From assembly GCA_027186245.1 (NCBI GenBank), contig CP114487.1:6195001-6259000 (forward strand): 64,000 nucleotides of DNA. Direction: 5' to 3'. The DNA comes from Coriaria nepalensis (Eukaryota; Streptophyta; Magnoliopsida; Cucurbitales; Coriariaceae). A model generated the notes under the pieces. It did not search any database. It saw only the letters and a program-made list of their open reading frames with translations, and was not told the origin of the DNA. Position numbers and translations under genes: made by a program. The stretch's first letter is position 1; every line of letters starts with the position of its first letter. Below are positions 47,001-59,777 of this stretch, in pieces.

Positions 47001-48598
47001 TAACCTGGGGACCAAAACCCCTTAAGTTCTTTACATACATAACTGGACTAGAATCCCACAAACCTTAATCAAGGTTTTTTTTTGGCACCACACAAAAACA
47101 ACAAAAAGAGAAAAGGGTAGAATTCTAGACCTGGAAAGCCCTGGCCCATGAATTCACCAGCTCCATCCCTGATAATCCAGAAATGTGGGACTAGACTGCT
47201 TTGGGAAGTAACTTTGGACTCCCCTCATTAAAATCTTGTAGAGCGTCTGAAGTAGAACCATAACAAAACTCAAAGCCTTACTCTCGCCCTTTAAAATTTT
47301 CAGGTATGGGTTAACTAAGGTATATTCCAGCTTTTATGCCCAAGGAAGACTAGAGGAGGCCTCAACTATAGTAGGAGAAGGCGTGAGGGAAGAAAACTCA
47401 ATCTCCATATCCTCCACAGCTTTGGACCTCCTTTTTCTTTTACTCATAGGAGGGAGAGCAGAAGAAGCCCCAACATGAGAGGCAGGAGCGGTGGAAAAAG
47501 GACTAGACCACTCTTAGAAACTAGGGGCATAGTGGATTTGGTCTTCTTCCCCCTCTTAGCATCCTGAGTCGCTCTCGCCTACCTCTGCCTCTCCTCCTCA
47601 GCTTCTTCATATGCAATCTGAGCTGCCGTTTCATGGTCTATTTCTGTAAAAATATATATAACACATAAGGTCAAGATATGTAAAGACTGAGATTAGTCAA
47701 AAGCAAAGAAAAAATAAACTGAGGACTATCGAAAGAAGAACTGCTGGGAGCACACATTCTAGAGCGCCTAAAAGCAGAGGGAAGCTCAAAGATAAGACCA
47801 CACTCAAGCAAACATTTTGAATCAAGAACCACACTATGGTGATGCCCTTTATTAGAGAGCACAAATATTTTTCATAACCCTCCTCTCATCACTGGATATA
47901 CGAACTTAATCAAAGAAAGATAATAGAAAAAAGGGGAACTTATGAGTCAACCTATAGTCGTGTAAGGGAAACCTATAAAAAAGAAATTGGGAACTTACTC
48001 GCTTCTCAGAAGGATGTCTGCATTGAAAGAAAACTAGTGGGGGTATTCTCTTCAAGTTTCCAACCACCACTAGCCACGAACCACCTTTCTTTCCAGAATT
48101 TATTGGCTCGAGGTATATTGGTAACAAGAGGTTTTCCCTCTATCATGGAAAGAGGGTACACACCCATACTAAGACTGGTAAGCCAACTGGTATACCTTAG
48201 TCACATAACCTATCGGGAGGCCTCCTTAGTGAAAACCACTTCCAAAGCACGTGAGTACCCAATAGCGCCCTTCGGGAGTTAGGGGACAATTGCTCAACAG
48301 CAATCCGAAGAAAACACAAGCCTTTATGGAGGTAAGGAAGAAAAGGAAGCCTAATCCCAAGTTTAAACATATCTTGGTATAACACATCTTCACCCAAGCC
48401 TAACCCCCCAACCAAACCAAGCCTCTCTTCAAAGTAGAGTAACCTCATCACATTCGACTCCGGAACATTGAAGAGAGATCTAATCTAGTCTAAGTTAGAC
48501 TCATCAAGAACAAATATGATCTTATTAAGACCCCTGGTCATCCTAATGGGTTGACCACTCTAGGCTGGGGATGAGGTACTAGAGAGTTACAGGATGCA
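47001..48598 (-). mobile_element. Remnant with 'gypsy-type putative transposase' gag-like domain
   Basis: On the minus strand, 48451-48197 reads LLYFEERLGLVGG then LGIRLPFLPYLHKGLCF, VEQLSPNSRRALLGTHVLW. This matches the plant domain annotated as transposase (putative) gypsy type, usually an N-terminal gag-like part of Ty3/gypsy relatives. A second open piece at 47862-47671 and a basic, Ser-rich region near 47440 (KRKRRSKAVE) belong to the same broken frame. No polymerase domains were found to the left. Confidence 0.55.
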
Positions 48599-50095
48599 TG
48601 TAACGACCCGCACTATTTAGACTATTACTTACATTTACTTTAACTTATATAACTTGTAAATTATGAGTAATTTTTTCAAATATATTACAAATATATTACT
48701 TGATAACGGTATATTACTACTACAAGCATCGTTTATAGAACATGTTTATTGGGTGATAGTGAAAAATAACATGTTTAAGCAAAGTAGTGATATAGTACAA
48801 ATATTTTCTTATCATGGGAATTTCATCCAAAATTATATAACATGTGTGGAAGTCTATCAATGAAACTTTGTCCTAGTACTCATGCCACCTATGCCTACAT
48901 TGCACCTCCTCATAAGTCCATTAAGAAGGTTAAGTTGGTCGTTTACCCTTTGTATCCATAATATATGAGTAAGATATGAATTTTCGCCCAACAAGTACAA
49001 CCATTCTCACAAGACAATTACAGACAATGATGTAGATGGTGCAAGCTCTAAAATTGTTTCATAACATACGCATTTCCTACTTTCATTCATTCTTTCTTTG
49101 GGCCCTGCGTATATACTAGTTGTGCGCGCGATGAAATTCAGAAGAGCGACCCGATTCGAACTTACCGAAAATCCTTTTTCGCCTTGGCATAATTTAACAT
49201 AGTTTTTCATAATCCTCTCTTTATAGGGCTTGGCCCTTCCTTCGAGAAGTTGGTACAATGCTTAAATTTTCATTATTGTTTCTCTTATTATTCCACTTAT
49301 TACCCCTTAAGTTTACCCTACATGGATATGAGGTATTAATTGGATTATTCATGTGTAAGTATGTGTTATCGTGGAATACATTCAAGCAGACATATACCCT
49401 TTTGACTATCATGATTAATTCATCATATCAGATAATTTAATATGATAATAACATAGATCATAACTAAATATCATATAAAAGCATATACCATCAAGATAAT
49501 CATTCATAACATATTCAACCATCTTAGCGGACGATCCATTACAATAACAAATAATTATTAAGTTATTTAATATTTTAAAAACTATTCCAATGTTTTAACT
49601 GATCTTTGTACTTATAGTGAATTCCACGTTAGTTTTGGGGTTGGGTATCCCAACTTCCTCTTCTCCTCCTTCTATTTCTCCTTCCCTTTTCATCTTCCGT
49701 TCGTTTCTTTGTTTCTCTTTTCTTCTTTATTTATGTCCCTTTCCTTCGCTCTTTCCCTCCTCTCTTTTCTCTCCTTCCCTCTCACTCCATCTCTTTCTCT
49801 CTTGGCCATTTTCTTCATTAAGGGAGGGGGTTTATAAACTCTTACGGAATAGTGTCATATGATAACACTTAATTGATTAAGTGTCATCTTTGTGATGACA
49901 TCTAAGTGTCATCGTTTCTATTTTTAAATATTTTTAAATACTTAATTAAGGTTATTCTGAATTTAAAAATTTAGAAAAAGATCCCTTTTATTTATTTTTA
50001 TTATTTTTTGTATAATCTGAGAATTTCAATAATTACTAAAAAGCTCCATTTTAATTTTTTTTTTGTTATTGTTTGGAAATTTTTAGGAGTTTACA
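48599..50095 (-). mobile_element. Gypsy LTR, sharply bounded (1497 bp)
   Basis: On the + strand it starts TGTAACGACCC at 48599 and ends GTTTACA at 50095; on the minus strand it starts TGTAAAC and ends GTTACA, so TG...CA ends with matching TGTAA/TTACA. Immediately next to it on the coding side is GATGGGAGAA, the polypurine tract (about 50105-50096, minus strand). A long CT-rich stretch lies inside at 49655-49810. Confidence 0.8.
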
Positions 50096-51470
50096 TTCTC
50101 CCATCTTTATAAAAATTTCGTCCTCGAATTTTAGTCAAAGTTGATATTTAAGCTAGATTCTTTGTAAACCACATCAACTTTTCCATAGTCTTGTGAATTA
50201 CATCTTATGCTGGTAATGATATTTCTTGCACTATCAGTTTAAGACAAGGATCAACATCCTCATACTATTAGTTTTTTAATCTAGAAATTGGGTTTCACAT
50301 GTCACTACCATCGAGTCTACTTACTTTGGAACTCTTACATGTCATATCAACGACATAGCCAGTTATATAAAATTCAATAGCACATCATATAATGGACTTT
50401 GAATGATGAGTGCATACATTTTACTTTGCTTACAATCTATAGCTACGCGTACGAATCTGGAATTAGAATAATTTTGGGTATTTTTCCTTCATTTCATCTT
50501 TTCTTTCCCACGTAGCTTCTTTAGTCTTATGACTTCGCCATAGCACTTTGACTAGTGGTATGACTTTGTTTTTAAGTGTTTTCTCTTTGTGATCTAAAAG
50601 TTGCACGAGTTTTTCTTCATAAGATATATCTTCATAGAGTTGAATGGGTTTATGCTCTAGTATATGCGAGGGATTAGGCACATATTTTCTTAACATGGAA
50701 ACATGGAACACGTCGTGTACTGAGGACATATTAGGCAGCAAAGTGAGCTTATAGGCTACTTTCCCAATGCGTTCCAATATTTTGAAAGGTCTAATGTACC
50801 TTATACTCAATTTTCCCTTCTTTCCAGATCGCATTAGACTTTTCATAGGTGCAACTTTCAAAAATACCGCATCTTCGACTTGGAACTCGAGAGGTCTCTG
50901 TATTTTATCTGTATAGCTCTTTTGTTAGCTAAAAGAAGTTTCCATCCTCTATTTTATCTTCTAGACTGCTTCGGTTGTAGCTTCGATGAAATAGGGGATC
51001 ATTAATTCTCCTTCTCTCGCTTCATACCAATGAATCATCGATCTACACTTTTATCTATATAAGGCTTCATATGGTGATATTCCAATATATGGTTGGAAAC
51101 TATTATTATAGAAGAATTATATTAATGGCATATACTTATTTCAGACTCCTTTAATGTCTAGAACACATGCTCGAAGCATATCTTCCAATATTTTGATAGT
51201 CCTCTCCGATTGACCATTTGTTTATAGGTGAAAATTTAAACTACACTTCAGCTTCGTTCCCATTACTCATTGCATGCCTTTCCAAAAAGTTGTGGTAAAT
51301 CTACTATCTCGATTTGAGATTATCGACAATGGCATACCATGTAGTCGAATAATTTTGTTCACATAAAGTTTCACTAATTGCTCTAGGGAATACATGCTCC
51401 AAACGATATTATGTCCCGTAGTTGTTAATTTAATATCATTCTGCTCTGCTAGCACAACTAAGCATAGCAT
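50096..51470 (-). pseudogene. Del/Tekay-type Ty3/gypsy integrase remnant
   Basis: Minus-strand end of a gypsy polyprotein. At 51470-51267 an integrase core piece reads YVNKIIRLHGMPLSI then SNRDSRFTTTFW; the catalytic Asp context normally reads SDRD, here SNRD. At 50861-50463 the C-terminal module has GKLSIRYIRPFKILERIG, VAYKLTLLP and SSVHDVFHVSMLRKY, with a tail ATWERKDEMKEKYPKLF resembling the chromodomain end of chromoviruses. The reverse transcriptase and upstream parts are missing, so the element is truncated near 51475. Its PPT and LTR follow at 50095-48599. Confidence 0.85.
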
Positions 51471-51479
51471 TGAATTAAT

Positions 51480-52379
51480 TGGAAATTAAAAAGTTATATA
51501 TGAACTTCTATTTAATTATAATAGGATCCTAAAAGTTCATAATTAATAATCAAACATTAAAAGGTTAATGGGTCGTATAATTAATTGGATTTTCATGGGT
51601 CAAAATTAATCAAGAGGTTAATTAAATAACATATGGGTATGACTCATGGGTGACGAACCATTGAATGGGCTTTAGCCCATCTCACTTTAGTGTTTTAAGC
51701 CTTCTCCATCACCCGTGGGACAGTACTTAAAAGAGCAATTCTCCTTTTAACATACCTTGCTATGCAGGTAACATATTGGCCACGCAGGTAATCATATTCC
51801 ATAATGTGAACTACTATGTGCACATAGTCTAGCAAAACCAATGTTAAAATGGAGTCCCATTACAAACTTCATGTATTTTAAATTTATACCATTCATAGCT
51901 TACCAAGCATATGGTGTATACCTTTAAAATTCTTATTTCAATCTTATTGTTTCATAAAACTATTTATAGAGCTGAGGTTCATGAAAAATTCAATAACCTT
52001 AAGTTATCAGTATTACATGGAAAAAGCCATGAAATAGCATAAGCACTTTAAAAAAGGAAATGAATAAACCATGAAATAACATAAACATCTTTTAATAACT
52101 TAGAAGCCATTTAAAAGCTAGCATGATGTAGTAATCACTCACATTTAGCCTCTGTAGGCCTTAATCTGTTCAGCCACCAGATGGTGTGAAGAGATGTTCC
52201 TCAAATGGATCCAAGCATCAAAACAAGCAAAAATGGACACACAATCAATAAGGATGTCCAAGGCAATTCAATTTACTAAAACATATAAACTACTCTTCAT
52301 ATATCTCTCTCGAGTCCTAATCATTCTTTTACATAGCTTAATATTAGGTCTCCGTTGTTTTTATGGCAGACTTCGACCT
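51480..52379. other. Repeat-like, no gene
   Basis: Contains GGGTATGACTCATGGGTGACG and AATGGGCTTTAGCCCATCTC, LTR-like phrases. A 65-codon frame at 52194-52391 has no recognised domain. No termini could be fixed. Confidence 0.4.
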
Positions 52380-53110
52380 GTAGGCGCGTAAACCATCGAC
52401 CCCCGTCAACCCCGTCGACCTAAGTGGTGTTTTGCATATTAAAGGCATCGGCTATAATCGAGGCGTCGACCATCGACCCGTCGACCTAGTAGACTTATTC
52501 CTAAGACATCGACTAGGTTGAGGCATTAGGCTTTCGACCATCGACCCTTCGACCCAGTAGACTTATTCTTAGGTTGTAAGGCATCGAGTAGGTTGAGGCA
52601 TTAGGCCGTCGAACCCATACGCAATAGGTCGATGGCACTTCTGGATCGAGTACTCCCAGACTGAGACCTAATATAATATCCATTGGTCTTCGTTCTTGAT
52701 CCAGACTGAGGACTTTCCTTCTCTCCCATACCGATACTTAATGTAACGTCCCTCGGTATGGGTTGCCGATCTAGACCGAGGACTTTCATTATCTCTCAAA
52801 CCGAGACCTCATATAATATCTCTCAATCTGAGTTCCCAGTCCAAACCGAATTCTTGATCTCAAGTTGATTCCTTATACTAAGGGCATCGACCCCATTGGC
52901 CCCTTTTCCTATTGAAGGCATCGACCCGTCGACCCTTTCATATGTCGAAGGCGTCAACTCATCGACCCTTTGCCTCTTAAAGGTGTAGACCCTTTGCATG
53001 TTACAAGCGTCGCCCCTACATCTAAACCTCAAACTATTCAGAATACCCTTTGCATGTACAGTTTTAAACCTCAAACCTTAAAGCATCAACCCTTTGCATG
53101 TACAGTTTTA
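52380..53110. repeat. GTCGACC-rich imperfect repeat block
   Basis: Unusually GC-richer than its surroundings. CATCGACC/CGTCGACC motifs recur more than a dozen times, with two partial ~100-bp duplications (GTAGACTTATTCxTA and GACTAGGTTGAGGCATTAGGC near 52490 and 52558). A second part (52630-52850) repeats a ~70-90-bp phrase (CCGAGACCTxATATAATATC, GACCGAGGACTTTC). A related copy of the second part lies at 63200-63480. Low coding potential. Confidence 0.75.
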
Positions 53111-53259
53111 ATATACTATTATTATCCTTAATCAATTAACTTATGGACTAAGTTTCTTATGCCAACATTGACCAGCATCTCACCTTGACAAACTGACATC
53201 TCACATTCTCTATGCCAAAACTTAACCAACATTTCATAACTACAGACAAAGAGAAGGGT

Positions 53260-54600
53260 TCAACTATGGAAAGAACTTTCTCACCTATAGCCATGACTAA
53301 GGAAATTCGAATTTTGCTTGCTATTGTAGCATACCATGATTATGAAATCTAAAAAATGGACGTGAAAAACACCTTCGTAAATGGAGATTTGGAATAAGTA
53401 GTGTATATCATGCAACCTGAAAGTTTCATAGATCAGAAATGTACAAAAAAGTTGTGACTCTACAGAGATAAATCTACATATTAAAGGAAGCATCTCGGAG
53501 TCCAAACATTTATTTTGATCGAAAAATCAAATCGTTTAATTTCATCAAAAAATGAGGATGCTCCATGTGTATAAGAAAGGTAGTGGGAATTTTTTTTTCT
53601 TTCTTATACGTAGACGACAAACTACTCACTAGGAATGATATTAGTATGTTACAATCCATTAAGATATGATTGTCAAAAAAATTCTCCGTGAAAGATTTGG
53701 GTGAAACGTCTTTTATCTTATGAATAAAGATCTATAAAGATAGATACAAATAAGTTTTGGCTTTACCCAGTCCACGTATATTAGAAAAATATTAAGAGGT
53801 TTCGTACGGAGGATTCTAAGAAAAGACTTTTTCGAATATGTCCTTGAAACAACCTCACAAAGAAGATCTCACCTAAGACACAAGAGGAGAGAGAGAATAC
53901 ATAAGTATAGTGTCCTATGCTTCGGCTATGTGTTCTATCTTATATGCCATGCTATGTAGGAGACCAGATAATGCCTTTGATCTCAATGTTATGAGTAGAT
54001 TTTAGGGAAATCTAGGAGAACAACACTGAAAAGCTTTCAAGAGTATTCTTAAATACTTGAGAAGAATTAAAAATATGTTCTTAGTTTATTGAGGGATTAA
54101 TTTGAAAATTGAGAGTTATATAGACTCTAGTTTTCAATCGGATCAAGATGACAACGAATCAACATCATGATACAATTTCGTGCTCAATAAGGAGCAGTGA
54201 GTTGGAAAAGTTCCAAACAAGAAAATACTGTAGATTCCATTATGGAAGCTAAATACATCACTGCTTCTAAATCAATTAAAGAAGTAGTTTGGATGTGAAA
54301 GTTCATTATTTAACTTTGTGTGGTTCCTAGCATTGTTGATCCCATAGTAGTGTATTGCGATAATAATGGTGTGTTTCACAAGTAAAGGAACTAAGATATC
54401 ATCAAAAGTCCAAACACGCTTTATGATGATATCACCTAATCTGAGAGATAGTTGGACATGGTGAGGTGAGCATAGAGATAGTAGACACACATGACAACAT
54501 AGTGGATCCATTGAGTAAGGTGCTTTCCCAACAAAAGTTTGACCCTCATTTTACAAAAATGGGGTTGCAAATGAGTTACGATTGGTTTTAGTGCAAGTAG
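53260..54600 (+). pseudogene. Ty1/copia reverse transcriptase-RNase H remnant
   Basis: On the plus strand the broken frames give FSPIAMTKEIRILLAI, KMDVKNTFVNGDLE, then LIRRRQT/YVDDKLL-like, the RT active-site area, and later IVSYASAMCSILYAMLC with RRPD, then ILKYLRRIKNMFLVY. The end resembles copia tails (KELRYHQKSKHA and DNIVDPLSKVLSQQKF-like in shifted frames). Many stops and frameshifts. It is followed by LTR-like sequence. Confidence 0.8.
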
Positions 54601-55520
54601 GAGAATGAAAGTGTATACTGTAAAGCAACTTAAATCTATCTGAACATGTCATGTACTTTATGATATTTATTCTTAATTGACTTATCAATGAACATTAATA
54701 CTTATTATTTATTTGAGCAATGAATTCAATCATATTGTTATTATAATGTGGCATATAATAATGTTTGTACATATTCCATATTGCATACATTACAGAATCT
54801 TAGGCAACACACTTGGAATTGTCATGGTGATCACGACATGTGAGAATAAAGTGGCTACAAGTTTAAGACTATCATCTTATGAAGAAGGGTGATGTTCTCA
54901 TAATCATCAGGATTGAAGAATATCAGGTTAAACATATAAGTGATTAATAGAAGATTAATTATTGAATGTGATCATTAGACAAGTCACAATGATAGTAATA
55001 ATAATAACTATAATTATGATCATTGTCAAGTGACTATTGTATTTATGATTCTCATACCCGATACCACCACAATACTGACCTATGAGATATCATGCTTTGA
55101 TATCATTCAACGTGACCCTAGCCATGGGTCACTAAAAGGTGAACAATTGAGTATGTGTTCTTATACGTGCAATTTTTAGGGTGATAAGACGAGATACATC
55201 ACTTTATTATTAGAGGAGAAATCCTATGAGTAATGTTCATTATGCATCAAGGAATTTTGGTGAAGTAGAATGGTTGGAAAGGAAGTTTTCATAAACCCAT
55301 TATCTAAGTTGCATAAGAAATCATATAATTAATATGGTTAAGTCTAATAGGGCTTAGCATTTAAGCCATACTCGATGACTGGCTGGGAGTTTGGCGAAGA
55401 TGGAAGGATCATTATGATACGGTAATAGTCACAACATGTTGTTATGAGGTTCCTTAAACTTTTGATTACACTGATGGCTAATACACCTTACTATAAGCTA
55501 ATATGGGTCTAGTGATTTAA
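54601..55520 (+). repeat. LTR-like repeat, third copy of the 1.4-2.4-kb family
   Basis: From about 54810 to 55450 it matches 1660-2400 in order: GGTGATCACGACATG-like, GATGTTCTCATAATCATC, GATATCATGCTxTGATATCAT, GTGACCCTAGCCAxGGGT and GTGATAAGACGAGAT. It directly follows the copia RNase H end, so it is probably that element's 3' LTR or its flank. Confidence 0.6.
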
Positions 55521-55928
55521 AGTTAATTAATAATATACTTACCAAAATATAAATTAAAAAATTAAAATAAAATTTTGGTTTTTGAAAGTTTTTTGAAATT
55601 TGAAAAGAGAAATTAGATTGATATAATCAATAATTAATATATTAAGTTTTTCCCTTTAGATGCATTCCTTTTTTTTTCCCGCATTTACAATTTTTTTTTT
55701 AAATTACTTTTCCACTAATTATTTCTTAAATACAAATTTCATTTATTACTTTTTATTAAAAGAAGTTCATTTTTTCCATTGATATCTTTATTGATTACTA
55801 CATTTATTTCTATCTAAGAAAATCAAATCAAATGCAAAATTTTTAAAAAAAAACCACTTTGGATCTCGGTCGGATTGAAAACCCAACTGAGATCCAACCA
55901 AATTGGTGCAATCCATCCAAGACCGAAG
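55521..55928. other. AT-rich, nothing recognised
   Basis: Low-complexity A/T sequence; a short GGATCTCGGTCGGATTG...CAACTGAGATCC imperfect palindrome at about 55860-55900. No gene. Confidence 0.5.
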
Positions 55929-56389
55929 TGTTAGAACTTTTTTCATTGGGATTAATATTAATTGAGTATTTCAAATTTTAAACAAACGAGTTATTTAATA
56001 TGCTTGAGTTTAGGATAGGCTTGATAGACCAATACAGTTATGCGATCAAATTTGGTCACGGACTTTTACATATTTGATATTTTATTAGATGAAGTGGATG
56101 ATAGTGAGGTCTGAGTAAGTGGTGACTCATAATGAAAACTCATTTAACACTTATAAATTGAGTAGATTGCCTCTCTATTGGTGACCGTAGCATCACATCC
56201 CATTAAGAGCTATCATATGAGATTTGCTAGGATAGAAAGGAAGACTTTGATCTATGAACTCGATTGCTCGAGTTAGATCCGAAGTTATTTCATAATCGAT
56301 GGTGAGTTTAAGTTTGATTTACTTAATTATTCTTTAATTCGTATTTTAAATCTAATGTTATTTGTCTATTAATTGTATTTATTATAACA
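55929..56389 (+). mobile_element. Copia-type LTR (461 bp) with adjacent primer-binding site
   Basis: Begins TGTTAGAAC at 55929 and ends TATAACA at 56389, with TGTTA/TAACA inverted tips. Two bases later TGGTATTAGAACC (56392-56404) matches the usual plant copia primer site TGGTATCAGAGCC with two changes. It is therefore a 5' LTR in plus orientation. The internal region is lost; the remorin gene begins ~250 bp further on. Confidence 0.7.
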
Positions 56390-56658
56390 AGTGGTATTAG
56401 AACCTATCACATTTATTTTCAAGATTGGAATAATGTTGCGATTACGATTATGTAGTTGTATGATTGTTAAAATTCAGATGACGTGAAATTCAACAAACTG
56501 GTCATAAACATGTTCATATCTTAGCTCATGCATATATATATATATATAATCTAGAAAAAACATTTTCAAATATATGCATCATAATTTGATGAATTATATT
56601 AGCGCTTTGTTCCTCCTTATTACAACGATAAAACTAGCTTTTAGCATATGCAATTTTT

Positions 56659-59600
56659 TCAGTGATTATTACTACAAGGGAAGCAACCACAAGAGTTAAC
56701 AATACTATTATCAGCACTAAAAAGAGAGCTTCTGTCGATCATCTTGTGGCCTTGTTCAGTGGCCTTTTGAATCTGTTCAGTGTGCTGTTGCCTCGCAACT
56801 GCCCTCCAATCCTCTGCTTTTCGATGCGCTATTGCCATCCTCTTCATCAACTTCTGCTCTAGATTTGACCTCATTTTTTGTATCTTCACCTGCAAAAGAA
56901 GAAACAACTTTTATTACATTTCCAATCTAAACAAAATTTAGAAACAACAATTTAGATAAGAGTTAAAAACGAGTCGCCTTATTCGACGAAACTTCCATAT
57001 GAATATTGTATTCAATAAAGAGCTAAGAACCCAGAAAACAATCCCATTTCACAGTTCCCACAATTGCTTTTTAACATGGATTATCTTCTTCACATGGCTA
57101 CTAGCTACTTACTTGACCCCTTACTTTATTTATAAAAAAAGAAAAAAAGAAGATAGTTTTCAATTTAGAAACACTCGTACAGAGGGTGGACCGGTCAAGA
57201 AAGTTCTTAAAGAAATTGTATAGGGGATGGGGAAGCGAGGATAGTGACCAATAATGGTGAGTGGCTCGAGGAGGGATAATAAGTTTAAAAATAGCCTTCC
57301 CTTAAGAATAAACAAACCTCCTACCATAGTCAACATTTACAGCTAAACAAATTGAGTTTATGTTCTGTCTTTAACTGCAATTTTCAAAGTGAAAAATCCC
57401 ATCACATGCCACCTCGTTTGGGTACGTAATTAAAATTGGATTTTAATAAGCAAACTGATATCTAGCCTCTAGGTATGGATCTTGAATTAGGAGAAATTCT
57501 AACACATTCCTCGACTATGATAAAAGCTACATTAATGGTTGATAGTAAAATGTGTTAATATGGATTTAATCCGAACCGTTGAAATATTTTATATACCCTA
57601 TATGCAATGATAGCAGATAGTTAGGGTAAATCCCAACTAAATGGGACCTACTACTTATCTTTACAACATAGAGATAGTTTAATGTAACTAACTTGATTAG
57701 AACTTAAAGTCATTGTCGGAAGTAGAGAAACTTTGGATATTTTAATAGTTTTAGTGGACGAAAAGAGAGAATAATTTCTTTGTGTTTCGAATATCCTCCA
57801 AATTGGAAAGACTATAAATACTTAAAGAACAAAATAAGCAAACTAAAAACATAATTAAAAAATAAAATTAAATAGAGAGAGAGAGAGAGTACGAGAAAAT
57901 GCACCTCAAGCTTTCTGGATTGAGCTACTGCTTTTGCATTTTGAAGGTTCAAAAAAGCTTGAATTTTAGCTTCTTCCCTCTGATATCTGCACCTCCCAAT
58001 TCACACAAGTTTTAATAACACTCACCAAACTACGAACAAGTGTCCAAAAAACCAAAAAGGAAGACAATCTTAAAAAAAAAAAAAAAACAAGTTCAATATT
58101 TAGATTACCTAAGGCAACATTTAGTCCTTTCCTCTTCTTCAAAAGCAGCAGCTCTAGAATCCGAAACACTTTTCCGACACTCACTCCCCGTCTCAAAATG
58201 CCTCAAGCTCTTACAAATCTCTTTCTCCTCTTCTTTCCTCGAGCTCCAATTCGATGCAAACGAATCATACTGACTTCCCAATTGCAACTCAGCAATTGCA
58301 ATGTCAATAGTGCTTTTGCTAATACTAGAGTTGACCAAAGCCAGTGGGCCCGACCTACTTTCTGGGGTGTTATGGCGCAATGGCGATGCGCTTTTGAATG
58401 GGGTGTGACATCTTGAGGTAGTGGAGCTTCCAAGTGGAGTCATTTCGGTCCCTATGACTCTATGCTTGATTTCATTGATGACTACTTGGCTTGATGAATC
58501 TTTCATGGTTTCTAGACTTGCTCTTGCTGTGTTGTTAAATAGAAACCCTTCTTTAGACGGCTCTAAGTATGGGAAATCCGGGGAAACTGGTTTGAAATAA
58601 TCCGTGAATTTATCTGCAATATCAAATTTTGTAATCAATCGTCAATGTTTGAAACTTCAGTTTGGGTCAAAGAGCCAGTTTGCCTAAGCACGAAAGAAAT
58701 CCTTTCTGATTCAATTTAACAAACTTCCAAACTCTTAAACAAGTGCGTTAAATCAATTTAAATCAAACCTTATGCTAAAAATGCGGTTCAGAAAATCAGT
58801 ACTAAAACACATTCGCTCTAAAACTCAGTTTGTCCCCCACAATTCAGTTTCGAGGTGGAGGCTCTCTATCAAATGCAAAGCCATTTTCCACACGCTTTCA
58901 ACTTGATTTTTTAATTTTTTTCAAATCATCAATTCTTGAAAAAGGAAATCAACAAAAAAAACATTAATTAGATATTTTCTGAAAATTTTCTATTGAAACA
59001 CTGGTTTTTCAATCTCATGCATGTTTTTGGTCCACAAAAAAAAAAAAAAAATTATCATGCATGATGAGTTAAAGAATAAGACTTTTTAATAAGGCATACA
59101 ACTTTACACAAGATTTAATGAAAAGAGAGAGAAAAAAGGAAAAAAAGGGCGGTGGTGGTGGAAGATTCCTCTATTCTACCTTTTAGTACTACATCTGATG
59201 AGGTAGAGACACCGTTAAAAGTAGCACTTTTGTCTTCTATAAAGCTTGATTTCTCTGCAACAATCTCCATTTGCTGTTTGTTGTTATACCTTGTGGTGGG
59301 CTCTAATGGCTGCTTTAAATAATGGGAAGGAGAATCATTACAAGAGCTACAAATCAGCCATTTTTCTGCATCATCCCACTTATAAGGAATGCTTTTCCTT
59401 GAAAAGTTTCCCACACTGAAGCTGAAAACGGGCCTACCAGGAGTTGATGGAGCAGCTTGATCAGCCACTCTTCTCTGAGTCACCACCGAAGTGACTCCAT
59501 TTCTTCTTCCCTGAGTTGAAGAAGCTTCAAGAAGAACACGTCCTCTGGTTCCATTGCTTCCAGCTTCTGCCGCTCCTGCCATTGGAAATGACTTGACAAA

Positions 59601-59702
59601 CTCAGAAGTTTCTTTGAGATGGAGCTTGCAAAGTGGGTCAGGGAAGGTTTCTGCAAATGGGTTGTCTTTTCTGTCTCCATAGAAGCTTGTTTTTCCCCCC
59701 AT
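56659..59702 (-). CDS. Long remorin (Remorin_C family)
   Basis: Exons on the minus strand 59702-59180, 58613-58109, 57986-57905 and 56889-56659 total 1341 nt, giving 446 residues with consistent phases. A long, Ser/Thr-rich, probably disordered N-terminus includes RPVFSFSVGNFSRKSIP and KWDDAEKWL, typical of the long plant remorins. The Remorin_C coiled-coil runs from about 330 to 435 (FEEEERTKCCLRYQREE, KIQAFLNLQNAKA, RMAIAHRKAEDWRAVA). The C-terminus SCGCFPCSNNH carries Cys for S-acylation, which anchors remorins in plasma-membrane nanodomains. The start is chosen at 59702 (MGGKTSFYG). An upstream in-frame ATG at 59777 exists, but a good acceptor (TTGATTCAG) lies between, so the true first exon could be further upstream. 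No damaged residue was noted. Confidence 0.93.
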
Positions 59703-59777
59703 TAATGCCGGTTCCTGAATCAAGGACCCAGAAAATAAAATTAAAAAGGGGGAGATTTTTTTTTTGCTCTTATTCAT

